DNA of 64,000 nt, taken from NCBI RefSeq assembly GCF_003865015.1, contig NZ_BHVV01000001.1, positions 496,001 to 560,000 of the forward strand, read 5' to 3'. Source of the stretch: Sulfurisoma sediminicola. Lineage in GTDB: Bacteria > Pseudomonadota > Gammaproteobacteria > Burkholderiales > Rhodocyclaceae. Each line of letters opens with the position of its first letter. Positions within the stretch are counted from its first letter, which is position 1. The position numbers were made by a program, and so were the translations under genes. A model generated the notes under the pieces. It was not told where the DNA came from. It saw only the letters and a program-made list of their open reading frames with translations, and searched no databases. Below are positions 56,149-64,000 of the stretch, one piece after another.

Positions 56149-56976
56149 CTAGTCCCACCCGCTCGGTTCGACCTCGCGCGAGCACGGCACCTGGAACACC
56201 CGGCGATCCTCGAGGCGGATCGCCGTCAGGCTGCCGCCCCAGAGGCAGCCGGTGTCGAGCGCCAGCAGGCGCTCCTCGACGCGCAGGCCCAGCGCCGACC
56301 AGTGGCCGCAAACGATGGTGTGATCGGCGCTCGCCCGCCCCGGCACCTCGAACCACGGCAGGCATCCCGCAGGTGCATTGGCGACCGGCCCCTTGGCCTT
56401 GAACTCCATCAGGCCGGCCGGCGAACAGAAGCGCATGCGGGTCATCGCATTGACCACCACGCGCAAGCGATCCCAGCCGGTCAGTTCGTCGCTCCAGGCG
56501 GTCGGCGTGCTGCCCCACATGTTGGCGAGGAAGTCGCGGTAGTTCGGGGCGGTCAGCGCAAGCTCCGTCTCGCGCGACAAGGCCGCGGCCTTCGCCACGT
56601 CCCACGACGGCAGCAGCCCCGCGTGCACCATGGCGTAGTCGCCCTCGACGTGGAACAAGGGACGCGAGCGCAGCCAGGCCAGCAGTTCGTCGCGATCCGG
56701 CGCCGCCAGCACGGCATCGAGCGTGTCCTCGGCGTTCCTCTTGCCGTAACCCTCGGCCTGCATCACCAGATGCAGGTCGTGGTTGCCCAGCACCACCGTG
56801 GCGCCGGCACCGAGATTCCTGACGAAGCGCAGCGCCTCGAGCGATGCCGGGCCGCGATTGACGAGATCGCCGACGAACCAGAGGTGATCGGCCGCCGGAT
56901 CGTAGTCGAGTGTGTCGAGCAGTCGCTGCAAGGCCTCGAGGCACCCCTGCAGGTCGCCGATGGCGTAGGTGGCCAT
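56149..56976 (-). CDS. apaH: Bis(5'-nucleosyl)-tetraphosphatase, symmetrical
   Basis: Cleaves Ap4A to two ADP and can decap NpnN-RNA. The 275-residue calcineurin-like phosphoesterase shows metal motifs [28 protein letters not shown] and CGHWSALG. It starts one base before the WbpM-like gene stop (TGATG), so it appears to be the last gene of the polysaccharide transcript. Confidence 0.96.
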   Translation of the reverse strand: MATYAIGDLQGCLEALQRLLDTLDYDPAADHLWFVGDLVNRGPASLEALRFVRNLGAGATVVLGNHDLHLVMQAEGYGKRNAEDTLDAVLAAPDRDELLAWLRSRPLFHVEGDYAMVHAGLLPSWDVAKAAALSRETELALTAPNYRDFLANMWGSTPTAWSDELTGWDRLRVVVNAMTRMRFCSPAGLMEFKAKGPVANAPAGCLPWFEVPGRASADHTIVCGHWSALGLRVEERLLALDTGCLWGGSLTAIRLEDRRVFQVPCSREVEPSGWD

Positions 56977-58784
56977 CAGTGCTGCGCCGGGCGGTATTCC
57001 GGCACCCAGCGCTTGAGGCCTTCCTTCACCTCCGCCTCCGAGCGCACCGGCGCCGCGAGCCATTCCTCGAGCTCGGCCAGCCAGGTCGCGTCCGGTGCCT
57101 GCTCGGCCTTCATCACGCGCAGCTTCGGGTGCGGCGTCGGCAGCGTCGTCTCGCCGTCGGCGAGCAGCTCCTCGTAGAGCTTCTCGCCGGGCCGCAAGCC
57201 GGTGAACTCGATCGCGATCTCGTCCTCGGTGAAGCCCGAGAGCCGGATCATGTCCCGCGCCAGGTCGGCGATCTTCACCGGCTCGCCCATGTCGAGCACG
57301 AATATCTCGCCACCCTGCCCCTGTGCCGCCGCCTGCAACACCAGCTGGGCAGCCTCGGGAATCAGCATGAAGTAGCGAATGATGTCGGGGTGGGTCACGG
57401 TGACCGGGCCGCCCAAGGCAATCTGCTCGCGGAACTTCGGGATCACGCTGCCGGAGGAGCCGAGAACGTTGCCGAAGCGCACCATGACGAAACGCGTCGC
57501 GGCCGCCTCGCACTGCAGCGCCTCGCAGACCCGCTCGGCCAGGCGCTTCGACGCTCCCATCACATTGGTCGGATTGACCGCCTTGTCGGTCGAGATCAGC
57601 ACGAACTCGCCGACGCTTTCGGCGATGGCTGCCCGCGCCACGCGCAGGGTGCCCAGCACATTGTTTCGTACAGCCTGCCAGGCATTTTCGTTCTCCATCA
57701 AAGGCACGTGCTTGTAGGCGGCGGCATGGAAGACGACATCGGGCCGGTATTGGCTGAAGGTCGCCTCGAGGGCGGCGCCGTCCTTCACGTCGCCGACCAT
57801 GCAGCGGATCGGCTTGCCGGCAAATTCCTGGTCTATCGCGTAGAGGGCGTATTCGGAAAGCTCGTAGAAAACCAGCTGCCGCGGCCCGAGCCCCGCGATC
57901 TGGCGGCACAGCTCGGAACCGATCGAGCCGCCCGCGCCGGTCACCAGAACCACCTTGTCCGTCAACAGGCGATGGAGTCCCTCGTCGTCGAGCTGCACCT
58001 GCTCGCGCCCGAGAAGGTCTTCCAGCTCGACCTTGCGCACGTGCGATATCGCGACGCGTCCCTGCATCAGGTCGCTGAAGGCAGGCACCGTCAGCACGGT
58101 GAGCCCGGCCGCCGCAGCCAGTTCCGCCGCCCGCCGCCGGGTCGCCGACGAGGCCGATGGCATGGCGATGATGGCATGTCGCGCCTGGCAGCGCTCTGCA
58201 TGCTGCGCGATGTCGGCGAGGGCGCCGAGTATCGGTACGTCATGGATGCGCCGGCCGTGCTTCTGCGCGTTGTCGTCGAGCAGTCCCACGGCGTGCCAGT
58301 CCCTGCTGCGGGCCAGCTCGCCGAGCAACTGGGCGGCAGCGTCGCCGGCACCGAGGACCAGGACGGGAACAGTGCCTTCGTGCCGCATGAAGGCGATGTG
58401 GCCGTCCTTCCACGCGCGATAGAGGAAGCGGCTGCCGCCCATCACCACGACCAGCAGGATCGGATGCAGCAACAGCACCGAGCGCGGAATGCCCGTCGCC
58501 TGGGTCATGTAGGCGACGCTCGCCACGCAAAGGGCGCCGAGACCCACCGCGACCAGCAGCCGGCGCAAGTCGCCCATGCTGGCGTAGCGCCAGATCCCGC
58601 GATAGAGCCCGAGCCACGCGTAGACCGCCACGTACAGCGGTGTCACCCAGAGCAGCGCGCCCTGGGCACCGGCGGAGAACTCTCGCGGCACCTCGAAGTT
58701 GAAGCGCACCCAATAGGCGAACAGCCACATCAGCGCCGTGGCGAGTAGATCGTGGAGGAAGGCCAGTGCGCTGCGCCAGTTCAT
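56976..58784 (-). CDS. UDP-GlcNAc 4,6-dehydratase-like membrane protein (WbpM/PglF/CapD family)
   Basis: Makes UDP-4-keto-6-deoxy sugars for O-antigen or capsule. From ATG 58784 it has 602 residues: four N-terminal helices (about 10-125), a nucleotide-binding domain of unknown use ([17 protein letters not shown]) and an SDR domain with [13 protein letters not shown] (about 288-300). The catalytic triad reads ISTDKAVNP and MGASK: Met replaces the usual Tyr, the SMK variant known from P. aeruginosa WbpM. ATGA overlap with the upstream glycosyltransferase. Confidence 0.95.
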   Translation of the reverse strand: MNWRSALAFLHDLLATALMWLFAYWVRFNFEVPREFSAGAQGALLWVTPLYVAVYAWLGLYRGIWRYASMGDLRRLLVAVGLGALCVASVAYMTQATGIPRSVLLLHPILLVVVMGGSRFLYRAWKDGHIAFMRHEGTVPVLVLGAGDAAAQLLGELARSRDWHAVGLLDDNAQKHGRRIHDVPILGALADIAQHAERCQARHAIIAMPSASSATRRRAAELAAAAGLTVLTVPAFSDLMQGRVAISHVRKVELEDLLGREQVQLDDEGLHRLLTDKVVLVTGAGGSIGSELCRQIAGLGPRQLVFYELSEYALYAIDQEFAGKPIRCMVGDVKDGAALEATFSQYRPDVVFHAAAYKHVPLMENENAWQAVRNNVLGTLRVARAAIAESVGEFVLISTDKAVNPTNVMGASKRLAERVCEALQCEAAATRFVMVRFGNVLGSSGSVIPKFREQIALGGPVTVTHPDIIRYFMLIPEAAQLVLQAAAQGQGGEIFVLDMGEPVKIADLARDMIRLSGFTEDEIAIEFTGLRPGEKLYEELLADGETTLPTPHPKLRVMKAEQAPDATWLAELEEWLAAPVRSEAEVKEGLKRWVPEYRPAQH

Positions 58785-59770
58785 GCCGTTGCGTCCTTGG
58801 CGTTGAAACTGCGCCAGCGAGCGTCGATCGATGTCATCAGGATCAGGAACAGCGCGGCGGCGGCGGCGAGACCGCCGAGCTGGCTGCCCGGTGCCGCATC
58901 GCGCAACAGCAGTGCCAGCGCGCCCATGGCGAGCATCAGCGCATACTCGGCCGAGGCCGTGCGGCGATGGCTCCAGCCCATGCGCACCAGCCGCTGGTAG
59001 TAGTGCTCGCGATGCGCCTGCCATACGCGCTCGCCGCGCAGCAGACGGCGCAGCAGCGTGGTCGTGGCGTCGACGATGAAAGGCGAGAACACCAGCAGCG
59101 GAAACCACAGCGGCCACAGGCCATCGCGCCAGCCCTGCAAGCCCAAGGCGCCGGCAAGGAAGCCGAGCGGGATGGAGCCGGCGTCGCCGAGAAAGATCTT
59201 CGCCGGATGCCAGTTGAACGCCAGGAAGCCGGCCGCCGCCGCCGCCACGCAGAAGCACGCCGCGGCGACGGTGCCGTCGCCGTGCATGGCACCTGCGCCG
59301 AGCATGCCGAAGCCGATCAGTGCCATGCCGGCTGCGAGGCCGTCCATGCCGTCCATGAAGTTGTAGAGATTGATGAGCCAGACCAGGCCAAGGACAAAAA
59401 GCGCAAGCAGCGCGGGGGCGCCCGCCGGTCGCGCCGCGAGGAGGAACAGCGCGGCGGCAAGCATGTGCACGCCGAGGCGGGCCAGCACCGGCAGGCCCGC
59501 GCGGTCGTCGATGTAGGAAAAGCCGCAGAGCAGCAGCGCGGGGATGGCGAAAGCCGCGACCGGCAGCGAGAGCATCGCCCAGCCGCCGAGTGCCGCAACC
59601 ACTACCACCAGCCCGCCGACGCGAGGGATCGGTGCGGCGTGGAGGGACCGGGCATTGGGAACGTCCAGCGCCAGTCGCGCCGCCAGCCCGGAGCGCAACA
59701 GGATGGCGACAGCCGCCGTGGCGATGCAGAACACCGCGAACACCACCCACGCCATCGAAGACAACGACAT
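58781..59770 (-). CDS. Undecaprenyl-phosphate sugar-1-phosphate transferase (WbpL/WecA family)
   Basis: Starts lipid-linked polysaccharide synthesis by moving a sugar-1-phosphate to undecaprenyl phosphate. The 329 residues have about ten helices. Motifs include DVPNARSLHAAPIPRVGG, SYIDDRAGLP (catalytic DD), NLYNFMDGMDGLAAG and FLGDAGSIPLGF. The HREHYYQRLVRMGW loop is typical. It sits between the reductase/epimerase and the WbpM-like gene, the order seen for wbpV-wbpL-wbpM in Pseudomonas. Confidence 0.95.
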   Translation of the reverse strand: MSLSSMAWVVFAVFCIATAAVAILLRSGLAARLALDVPNARSLHAAPIPRVGGLVVVVAALGGWAMLSLPVAAFAIPALLLCGFSYIDDRAGLPVLARLGVHMLAAALFLLAARPAGAPALLALFVLGLVWLINLYNFMDGMDGLAAGMALIGFGMLGAGAMHGDGTVAAACFCVAAAAAGFLAFNWHPAKIFLGDAGSIPLGFLAGALGLQGWRDGLWPLWFPLLVFSPFIVDATTTLLRRLLRGERVWQAHREHYYQRLVRMGWSHRRTASAEYALMLAMGALALLLRDAAPGSQLGGLAAAAALFLILMTSIDARWRSFNAKDATA

Positions 59771-59812
59771 ACCCTCCCGCCTGCTGGAAGGGGCATTATA
59801 GGCTGCCGTCGC

Positions 59813-60772
59813 CTACCGCCGTGCCTGTGCGCCTCGATACCAGGCGACCGTGCGGGCAATGCCCCGTTCGACCGTGTAGGGCGGCGCCCAGCCGCTCGCC
59901 TCGCGCCAGCCGCGCGCATCGACGGCGAGCGAGCCGGTCAGGCGCTCGATTTCGGCGCGCCGCCCCGCCAGCCTCGCCAGGATGCTCAGCACCATCGGCG
60001 GCAGCGGCCACAGCCGCGCCGGCCGGCCGAGCGCCGCCGCCAGCCGGCGCCAGAGTTCGGGCGTGGACAGATCCTCGCCGTCGGCGACGAGGAAAACGCG
60101 GCCGCCGAGACTCGGCGCACGCAGCGCAGCAAGAATGGCCGAGGCCAGGTTGCCGACGTAGATCATGCTGCGGCGATTGCTCACCGCCGCCAGGGGCAGC
60201 GGCAGGCCGCGCTCGGCCAGACGCAGCAGGCGCAGGAAATTCGCGCCGACGCCGGGACCGTAGACCAGCGGGGGACGCAAGACCACCGGTTCGAGTGAGG
60301 TGGTCTGCGCCAGGGACAGCAGCCCACTCTCGGCCTCGGCCTTGGAAATCGCATAGGGGTCCGTCGCTGCCGACGGGTCGCCGTCGACGAAGGGGCGATC
60401 GGGCGGCGTGCTCTCGCCGTTGACCTTGACCGTGCTGAGGAATACGAAACGGCCGACGCCCGCCCGTGCCGCCGCTTCGGCCAGGCGCAACGTGCCGACG
60501 GTGTTGGTCGCACGGTAGGCGGCGAGCGGGTCGCCGGCGGCGTCGCGCATCACATGGACCCGCGCCGCCAGATGTACCACGGCATCGACATCAGCCAGCG
60601 CGGCCGTCCAGTCGGTCGCCGGTCCGATGTCGCCGACGACGACGGAGTCGATGCCGGCCATAGGCAGGGGCTGACGGCGCACCGCGGCGCGTACCGCGCA
60701 GCCGGCTTCCAGCAGCAGCGGCAGCAGCGCCTGGCCGACGAAGCCGCCGGCGCCGGTGACGAGCACTTTCAT
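59813..60772 (-). CDS. NAD-dependent epimerase/4-reductase (WbpV-like)
   Basis: An extended SDR of 319 residues. The nucleotide loop is VTGAGGFVGQALL (5-17), and the catalytic pair is in DPYAISKAEAESG (YxxxK, about 140). Family members act on UDP-4-keto-6-deoxy-GlcNAc or UDP-sugars; together with the WbpM-like dehydratase it probably makes UDP-QuiNAc or UDP-FucNAc, which is inference. It overlaps the GT4 gene upstream by ATGA. The spacer to the next gene is 42 bp. Confidence 0.9.
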   Translation of the reverse strand: MKVLVTGAGGFVGQALLPLLLEAGCAVRAAVRRQPLPMAGIDSVVVGDIGPATDWTAALADVDAVVHLAARVHVMRDAAGDPLAAYRATNTVGTLRLAEAAARAGVGRFVFLSTVKVNGESTPPDRPFVDGDPSAATDPYAISKAEAESGLLSLAQTTSLEPVVLRPPLVYGPGVGANFLRLLRLAERGLPLPLAAVSNRRSMIYVGNLASAILAALRAPSLGGRVFLVADGEDLSTPELWRRLAAALGRPARLWPLPPMVLSILARLAGRRAEIERLTGSLAVDARGWREASGWAPPYTVERGIARTVAWYRGAQARR

Positions 60773-61917
60773 GCGGCCAGCAGCTCCCGATAGACGGCCA
60801 AGGTCGCGGCGGCGACCTTCTCCGCGGCAAACTCGGCCAGCACCCGCTGGCGGCCCCGCTCGCCCATGGAGCGGCGCAGGGCGGGATCGCCGAGCAGCGT
60901 CGCCAGCGCCGCGGCGAGCGCCGCGGCGTCGCGCGGCGGCACCAGCAGGCCGCTGTCGCCATCAGCGACGATCTCGCGGCAGCCCGGCACATCGGTGGCG
61001 ACGATGGCGCGGCCGCAGGACGCCGCCTCCAGCAGCACCTTGGGCAGGCCCTCGCGGTAGGACGGCAGGCAGACCAGCGCACAGCCCGCCAGGACCTCCG
61101 GCATGTCGTCGCGGCAGCCCCAGATCTCGACCACCCCCTCTGCCTGCCAGGCGTCGAGCTGTTCGCGGCCGATCGAAGCCGGGTTCTCCGGGTCGACGTC
61201 GCCGACCAGCGCGAAGCGTGCCGCGATGCCGCGCGCCCTGAGCAGGCGCGCCGCGGCGACGAATTCGCCGACCCCCTTGTCGCGCAGCAGCCGCGCCGGC
61301 AGCACGACCAGCGGCCGGCCCTCGGGTTCCGGGCGGGGGGCGTAGCGATCGGTATCGACGCCCGAGCCGCGGATCAGTCGTATCCCCGCAGCCGGGGCGA
61401 GGCCGCGGCGGACGAACAACTCGCGGTCGTCCGCGTTCTGCAGGATCAGCACGCGGCCGCGGCCGCCGAGCAGCAGGCGGTAGGCCAGGGTCGCCAGCGG
61501 TCGCAGCAGGCGGGCCTTGAGACTCGAAGAGGAGAACAGGAAGCCGAGGCCGGCCAGCGCATTGACCACCCGGGGCACGCCCGCGAGCCGGGCCGCGAGC
61601 GAGCCATAGATCACCGGCTTGACCGCGACGTGATGGGCCAGGTCGGGCCGCTCGCGGCGATAGATGCGCAGCAGCTCGAGAAACGACGTCAGCTCGCGCC
61701 ACGGGTTGAGGCCGCCGCGCCGCATGCCGATGGGATGGAGGCGCAAGCCGGCGGCCGTGATGCGGTCGGCGTCGCGTTTCGCGCGCGTGGCGACGGCGAC
61801 GTCGAAGCCGGCGTCCTTCGCCGCCAGGGCGATGTGCAGGCGATGGGAGCAGAAGTACCAGTCCTCGGCCACGACGAACAGCAGGCGCGGCCGCGGTGCC
61901 GCCCCCGCTTCAGCCAT
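60769..61917 (-). CDS. GT4-family glycosyltransferase
   Basis: A 382-residue GT-B enzyme. The acceptor side includes LLFVVAEDWYFCSHRLHIALAA (N-terminal Rossmann), and the donor side includes LPARLLRDKGVGEFVAAA and the EX7E-type motif SYREGLPKVLLEAASCG (about 285). It adds one sugar to the growing lipid-linked repeat unit. Donor and linkage are unknown. Start overlaps asnB by 8 bp. Confidence 0.93.
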   Translation of the reverse strand: MAEAGAAPRPRLLFVVAEDWYFCSHRLHIALAAKDAGFDVAVATRAKRDADRITAAGLRLHPIGMRRGGLNPWRELTSFLELLRIYRRERPDLAHHVAVKPVIYGSLAARLAGVPRVVNALAGLGFLFSSSSLKARLLRPLATLAYRLLLGGRGRVLILQNADDRELFVRRGLAPAAGIRLIRGSGVDTDRYAPRPEPEGRPLVVLPARLLRDKGVGEFVAAARLLRARGIAARFALVGDVDPENPASIGREQLDAWQAEGVVEIWGCRDDMPEVLAGCALVCLPSYREGLPKVLLEAASCGRAIVATDVPGCREIVADGDSGLLVPPRDAAALAAALATLLGDPALRRSMGERGRQRVLAEFAAEKVAAATLAVYRELLAA

Positions 61918-63865
61918 GGTGACGCTCCAGCCAGGCCTGGAACATCAGCACGTCCCACAGCAGGTATTGCCAGTTGCGCCCGCCGGAAAGATGTTCGCGC
62001 CATTTCTCGCGTACCTGCTGCGGGTCGAAGTAGCCCTCGCGGCGCAGGCGGTCCTCGGCCAACAGCGACTCGGCCCAGTCGCGCAAGGGGCCGCGCAGCC
62101 ACGCATCGATGGGCACGCCGAAGCCCATCTTCGGCCGTTCCACCAGCGTCCGCGGCACGTGGCGATAGAGTAGTTGCCGCAGGATCCACTTGCCGTCGCC
62201 GCCCCGCACCTTGAGCGACATCGGCAGGCGCCAGGCGAATTCGACGACGCGATGGTCGAGCAGCGGCACGCGCGTCTCCAGGCTGACGCCCATCGCCGCA
62301 CGGTCCACCTTGACCAGGATGTCGTCCGGCAGGTAGCTGACGGTGTCCAGGCACATCATGGTGCTGACGATGTCGGGAAGAACTATGCGCCGGGCAGGGT
62401 CGGTCAGCGCCGTCGGCGGCTCGGTGGCGCCGAGGACGAGCTCTGCCGGCTCCTTCCAGTGGGAGACGAGGTCGCGGTAGATCGTCGCCAGGCCGTTGTG
62501 ACCGAGGATGTCGGCCAGCTTGTGCAGCTTGTCGCCGGCATTGGCGTGGCGCAGGCGGCGCGGCAGCAACGGCCGGGTCCAGCGGGCGAGCGCGTCGAGC
62601 GTGCGCGGCGAAAACGCGTGGATCGACCGCGCCGAGAGGGCGCGCAGGGGCCGCGGCACGCGGGCGATGCCGCGCCACAGTTCGCCGGCGAAGAAGTAGC
62701 GGTTGTAGCCGGCGAAAAGCTCGTCGCCGCCGTCGCCCGAGAGGCTGACCGTCACATGGCGACGCGCGAGTTCGGCGACGAGGAAGGTCGGAATCTGCGA
62801 GGAGTCGGCGAAGGGCTCGTCGTAGAGATCCGGCAGGCGCGGGATCACCGCCTGCGCCTGCTGCGGCGTGACGTAGAGTTCGGTGTGCTCGGTACCCAGG
62901 TGGCGCGCCACTTCCCGCGCGTGTTGCGCCTCGTTGTAGCCTTCCTCGTGGAAGCCGATGGAGAAGGTGCGCACCGGTTGCACGCTCTGCGCCTGCATCA
63001 GCGCCACGACAGTCGACGAATCGATGCCGCCGGAGAGGAAGGCGCCGAGCGGCACGTCGGCCACCATCTGCTCCCGGATCGACCGCGACAGCACGCGTTC
63101 GAGCTCGTCGATCGCCGCAGCATCGTCGCCCTCGAAGCGTTCCGCCTGGCCGCGCGCCGCGATCTCCTGCGCGGACCAATAGCTGCGCAGGGTTTCCGCA
63201 CCGTCGGCGCCGACGCGCAGATAGGACGCGGGCGGAAGCTTGCGCACGCCGCGGTAGATCGAGTACGGCGCCGGGATGTAGTTGTGGCGCATCAGCAGCG
63301 CCAGCGCATCGCGATCGATGTCGGCGCGGAAATCCCGGTGTGCGCGCAGTGCCTTGAGTTCGGAGCCGAACAGCAGCGTCCGGCCGAAGCGCCCGTAATA
63401 GAGCGGCTTCTCGCCGAGCCGGTCGCGAGCGAGGAACAGGGCCCTTTCCCGGCGGTCCCACAAGGCGATGGCGAACATGCCGACCATGCGCTGCAGCGCC
63501 GCCTCGAAGCCCCAGCAGGCGACGGCGGCGAGAATCACCTCGGTGTCGGAATGGCCGCGCCAGGCACGGACGCACTCGGCGAAATACGGCTCGCCCTCCA
63601 CCGCGGCGCGCATGTCCCGCCAGTTGTAGATCTCGCCGTTGAAAACGATGACGTAGCGGCCGCAGGCCGAGTGCATCGGCTGGTGTCCCGCCGGAGACAG
63701 ATCGAGGATGGAAAGACGACGGTGGGCCAGCGCGACCGGGCCTTCGGCCCAGCTTCCGGCATCGTCGGGACCGCGGGTCACGATGCGATCGGCCATGGCC
63801 CGCGCCGCTGAAGCATCGGCCGCAGCCGCGTTGGACAATTGGAAATATCCGGCAATGCCGCACAT
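61910..63865 (-). CDS. asnB: Asparagine synthase-like glutamine amidotransferase of the polysaccharide cluster
   Basis: The 651-residue protein has an N-terminal glutaminase domain with nucleophile Cys2 (MCGIAGYFQ) and a synthase domain with PP-loop SGGIDSSTVV (about 275). It may make asparagine, but in polysaccharide clusters such enzymes usually amidate a uronic acid or sugar (WbpS-type). Position between glycosyltransferase genes favours the second reading. It lies 14 bp after the partial glycosyltransferase gene. Confidence 0.92.
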   Translation of the reverse strand: MCGIAGYFQLSNAAAADASAARAMADRIVTRGPDDAGSWAEGPVALAHRRLSILDLSPAGHQPMHSACGRYVIVFNGEIYNWRDMRAAVEGEPYFAECVRAWRGHSDTEVILAAVACWGFEAALQRMVGMFAIALWDRRERALFLARDRLGEKPLYYGRFGRTLLFGSELKALRAHRDFRADIDRDALALLMRHNYIPAPYSIYRGVRKLPPASYLRVGADGAETLRSYWSAQEIAARGQAERFEGDDAAAIDELERVLSRSIREQMVADVPLGAFLSGGIDSSTVVALMQAQSVQPVRTFSIGFHEEGYNEAQHAREVARHLGTEHTELYVTPQQAQAVIPRLPDLYDEPFADSSQIPTFLVAELARRHVTVSLSGDGGDELFAGYNRYFFAGELWRGIARVPRPLRALSARSIHAFSPRTLDALARWTRPLLPRRLRHANAGDKLHKLADILGHNGLATIYRDLVSHWKEPAELVLGATEPPTALTDPARRIVLPDIVSTMMCLDTVSYLPDDILVKVDRAAMGVSLETRVPLLDHRVVEFAWRLPMSLKVRGGDGKWILRQLLYRHVPRTLVERPKMGFGVPIDAWLRGPLRDWAESLLAEDRLRREGYFDPQQVREKWREHLSGGRNWQYLLWDVLMFQAWLERHHG

Positions 63866-63879
63866 GGATGGATGGCCCC

Positions 63880-64000
63880 TCAGTGTTTCTCTGTGATCAC
63901 TTCGCGATAAAGCTTCTCGTAGGCGTCGACGCAGGCAGGCAACGAAAACATCTGCTCGACGCGGCTGCGCCCGGCACGGCCCATCCGCACCCGATCGGGA
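63880..64000 (-). CDS. GT4-type glycosyltransferase, C-terminal end only
   Basis: The last 39 residues of a gene that enters from the right edge. The sequence PDRVRMGRAGRSRVEQMFS followed by DAYEKLYREV matches the extreme C-terminus of GT4 glycosyltransferases. It stops 14 bp before asnB and is evidently part of the same operon. Confidence 0.75.
   Translation of the reverse strand, partial: PDRVRMGRAGRSRVEQMFSLPACVDAYEKLYREVITEKH

Overview
This 64 kb window is a gene-dense, GC-rich stretch of chromosome from a betaproteobacterium. Gene order supports this: pilMNOPQ-aroKB-dgt, mrcA/cyaY-lptM-lysA, mutM/TPR-lolB-ispE, rsmD-coaD-ferredoxin, ftsYEX-rpoH, an aa3 oxidase cluster with assembly genes, and aroQ-accBC-prmA-zinc ribbon-sugar kinase are arrangements typical of that class. 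A Rhodocyclales-like relative is my best guess, but that is inference. There is no phage, plasmid, integron, insertion sequence or CRISPR array. No gene-free stretch exceeds 300 bp.

Layout. 1-1450: 5' part of rplY, prs and a tRNA-Gln with its own promoter, all on the minus strand. 1464-9251: dgt, aroB, aroK and the type IV pilus operon pilMNOPQ (minus). 9436-17771: penicillin-binding protein 1A, frataxin (minus), then lptM-lysA-RND adaptor-RND pump. 17781-22072: outer-membrane barrel, copper chaperone PCuAC, HslUV protease and a two-STAS-domain protein. 22173-25643: a metal ABC permease and binding protein with no ATPase, a porin-like protein and a small exported CTTC protein. 25723-30038: ispE, a 110-bp three-copy tandem array, lolB and a TPR protein, with mutM divergent. 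30286-34255: ferredoxin, coaD, rsmD and two M16 peptidases. 34344-37908: ftsY-ftsE-ftsX and rpoH. 37954-46758: SCO protein and the cytochrome c oxidase, haem A and assembly genes. 46755-53987: mpl, a conserved unknown, aroQ, accB, accC, prmA, a zinc-ribbon membrane protein and a PfkB kinase. 54087-64000: an SGNH acyltransferase, apaH, and the end of an O-antigen or exopolysaccharide operon (WbpM-, WbpL- and WbpV-like proteins, GT4, asparagine synthase-like amidotransferase, partial GT4) that runs off the right edge.

How the genes work together. Much of the window is envelope biology: peptidoglycan synthesis and recycling (mrcA, mpl, lysA for diaminopimelate decarboxylation), lipoprotein and LPS biogenesis (lolB, lptM), pili, division (ftsEX), efflux and surface polysaccharide. 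The oxidase block is nearly self-sufficient: structural subunits, copper delivery (SCO, CtaG), haem O and A synthesis (CtaB, CtaA), SURF1 and small membrane proteins. Many neighbouring genes overlap by 4 bp (ATGA), which suggests extensive translational coupling.

Most interesting signals. (1) Three tandem 110-bp units between lolB and ispE, each a complete 37-codon ORF that overlaps the next by ATGA, so the units form a coupled chain ending at ispE. (2) A T7 run near the end of rsmD where one extra T would restore the usual C-terminus and an ATGA junction with coaD. (3) A near-perfect CIRCE operator at the rpoH promoter. (4) A perfect FNR/Anr-type palindrome between the SCO gene and the oxidase operon. 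(5) A protein with two tandem helical-plus-STAS modules next to hslUV.
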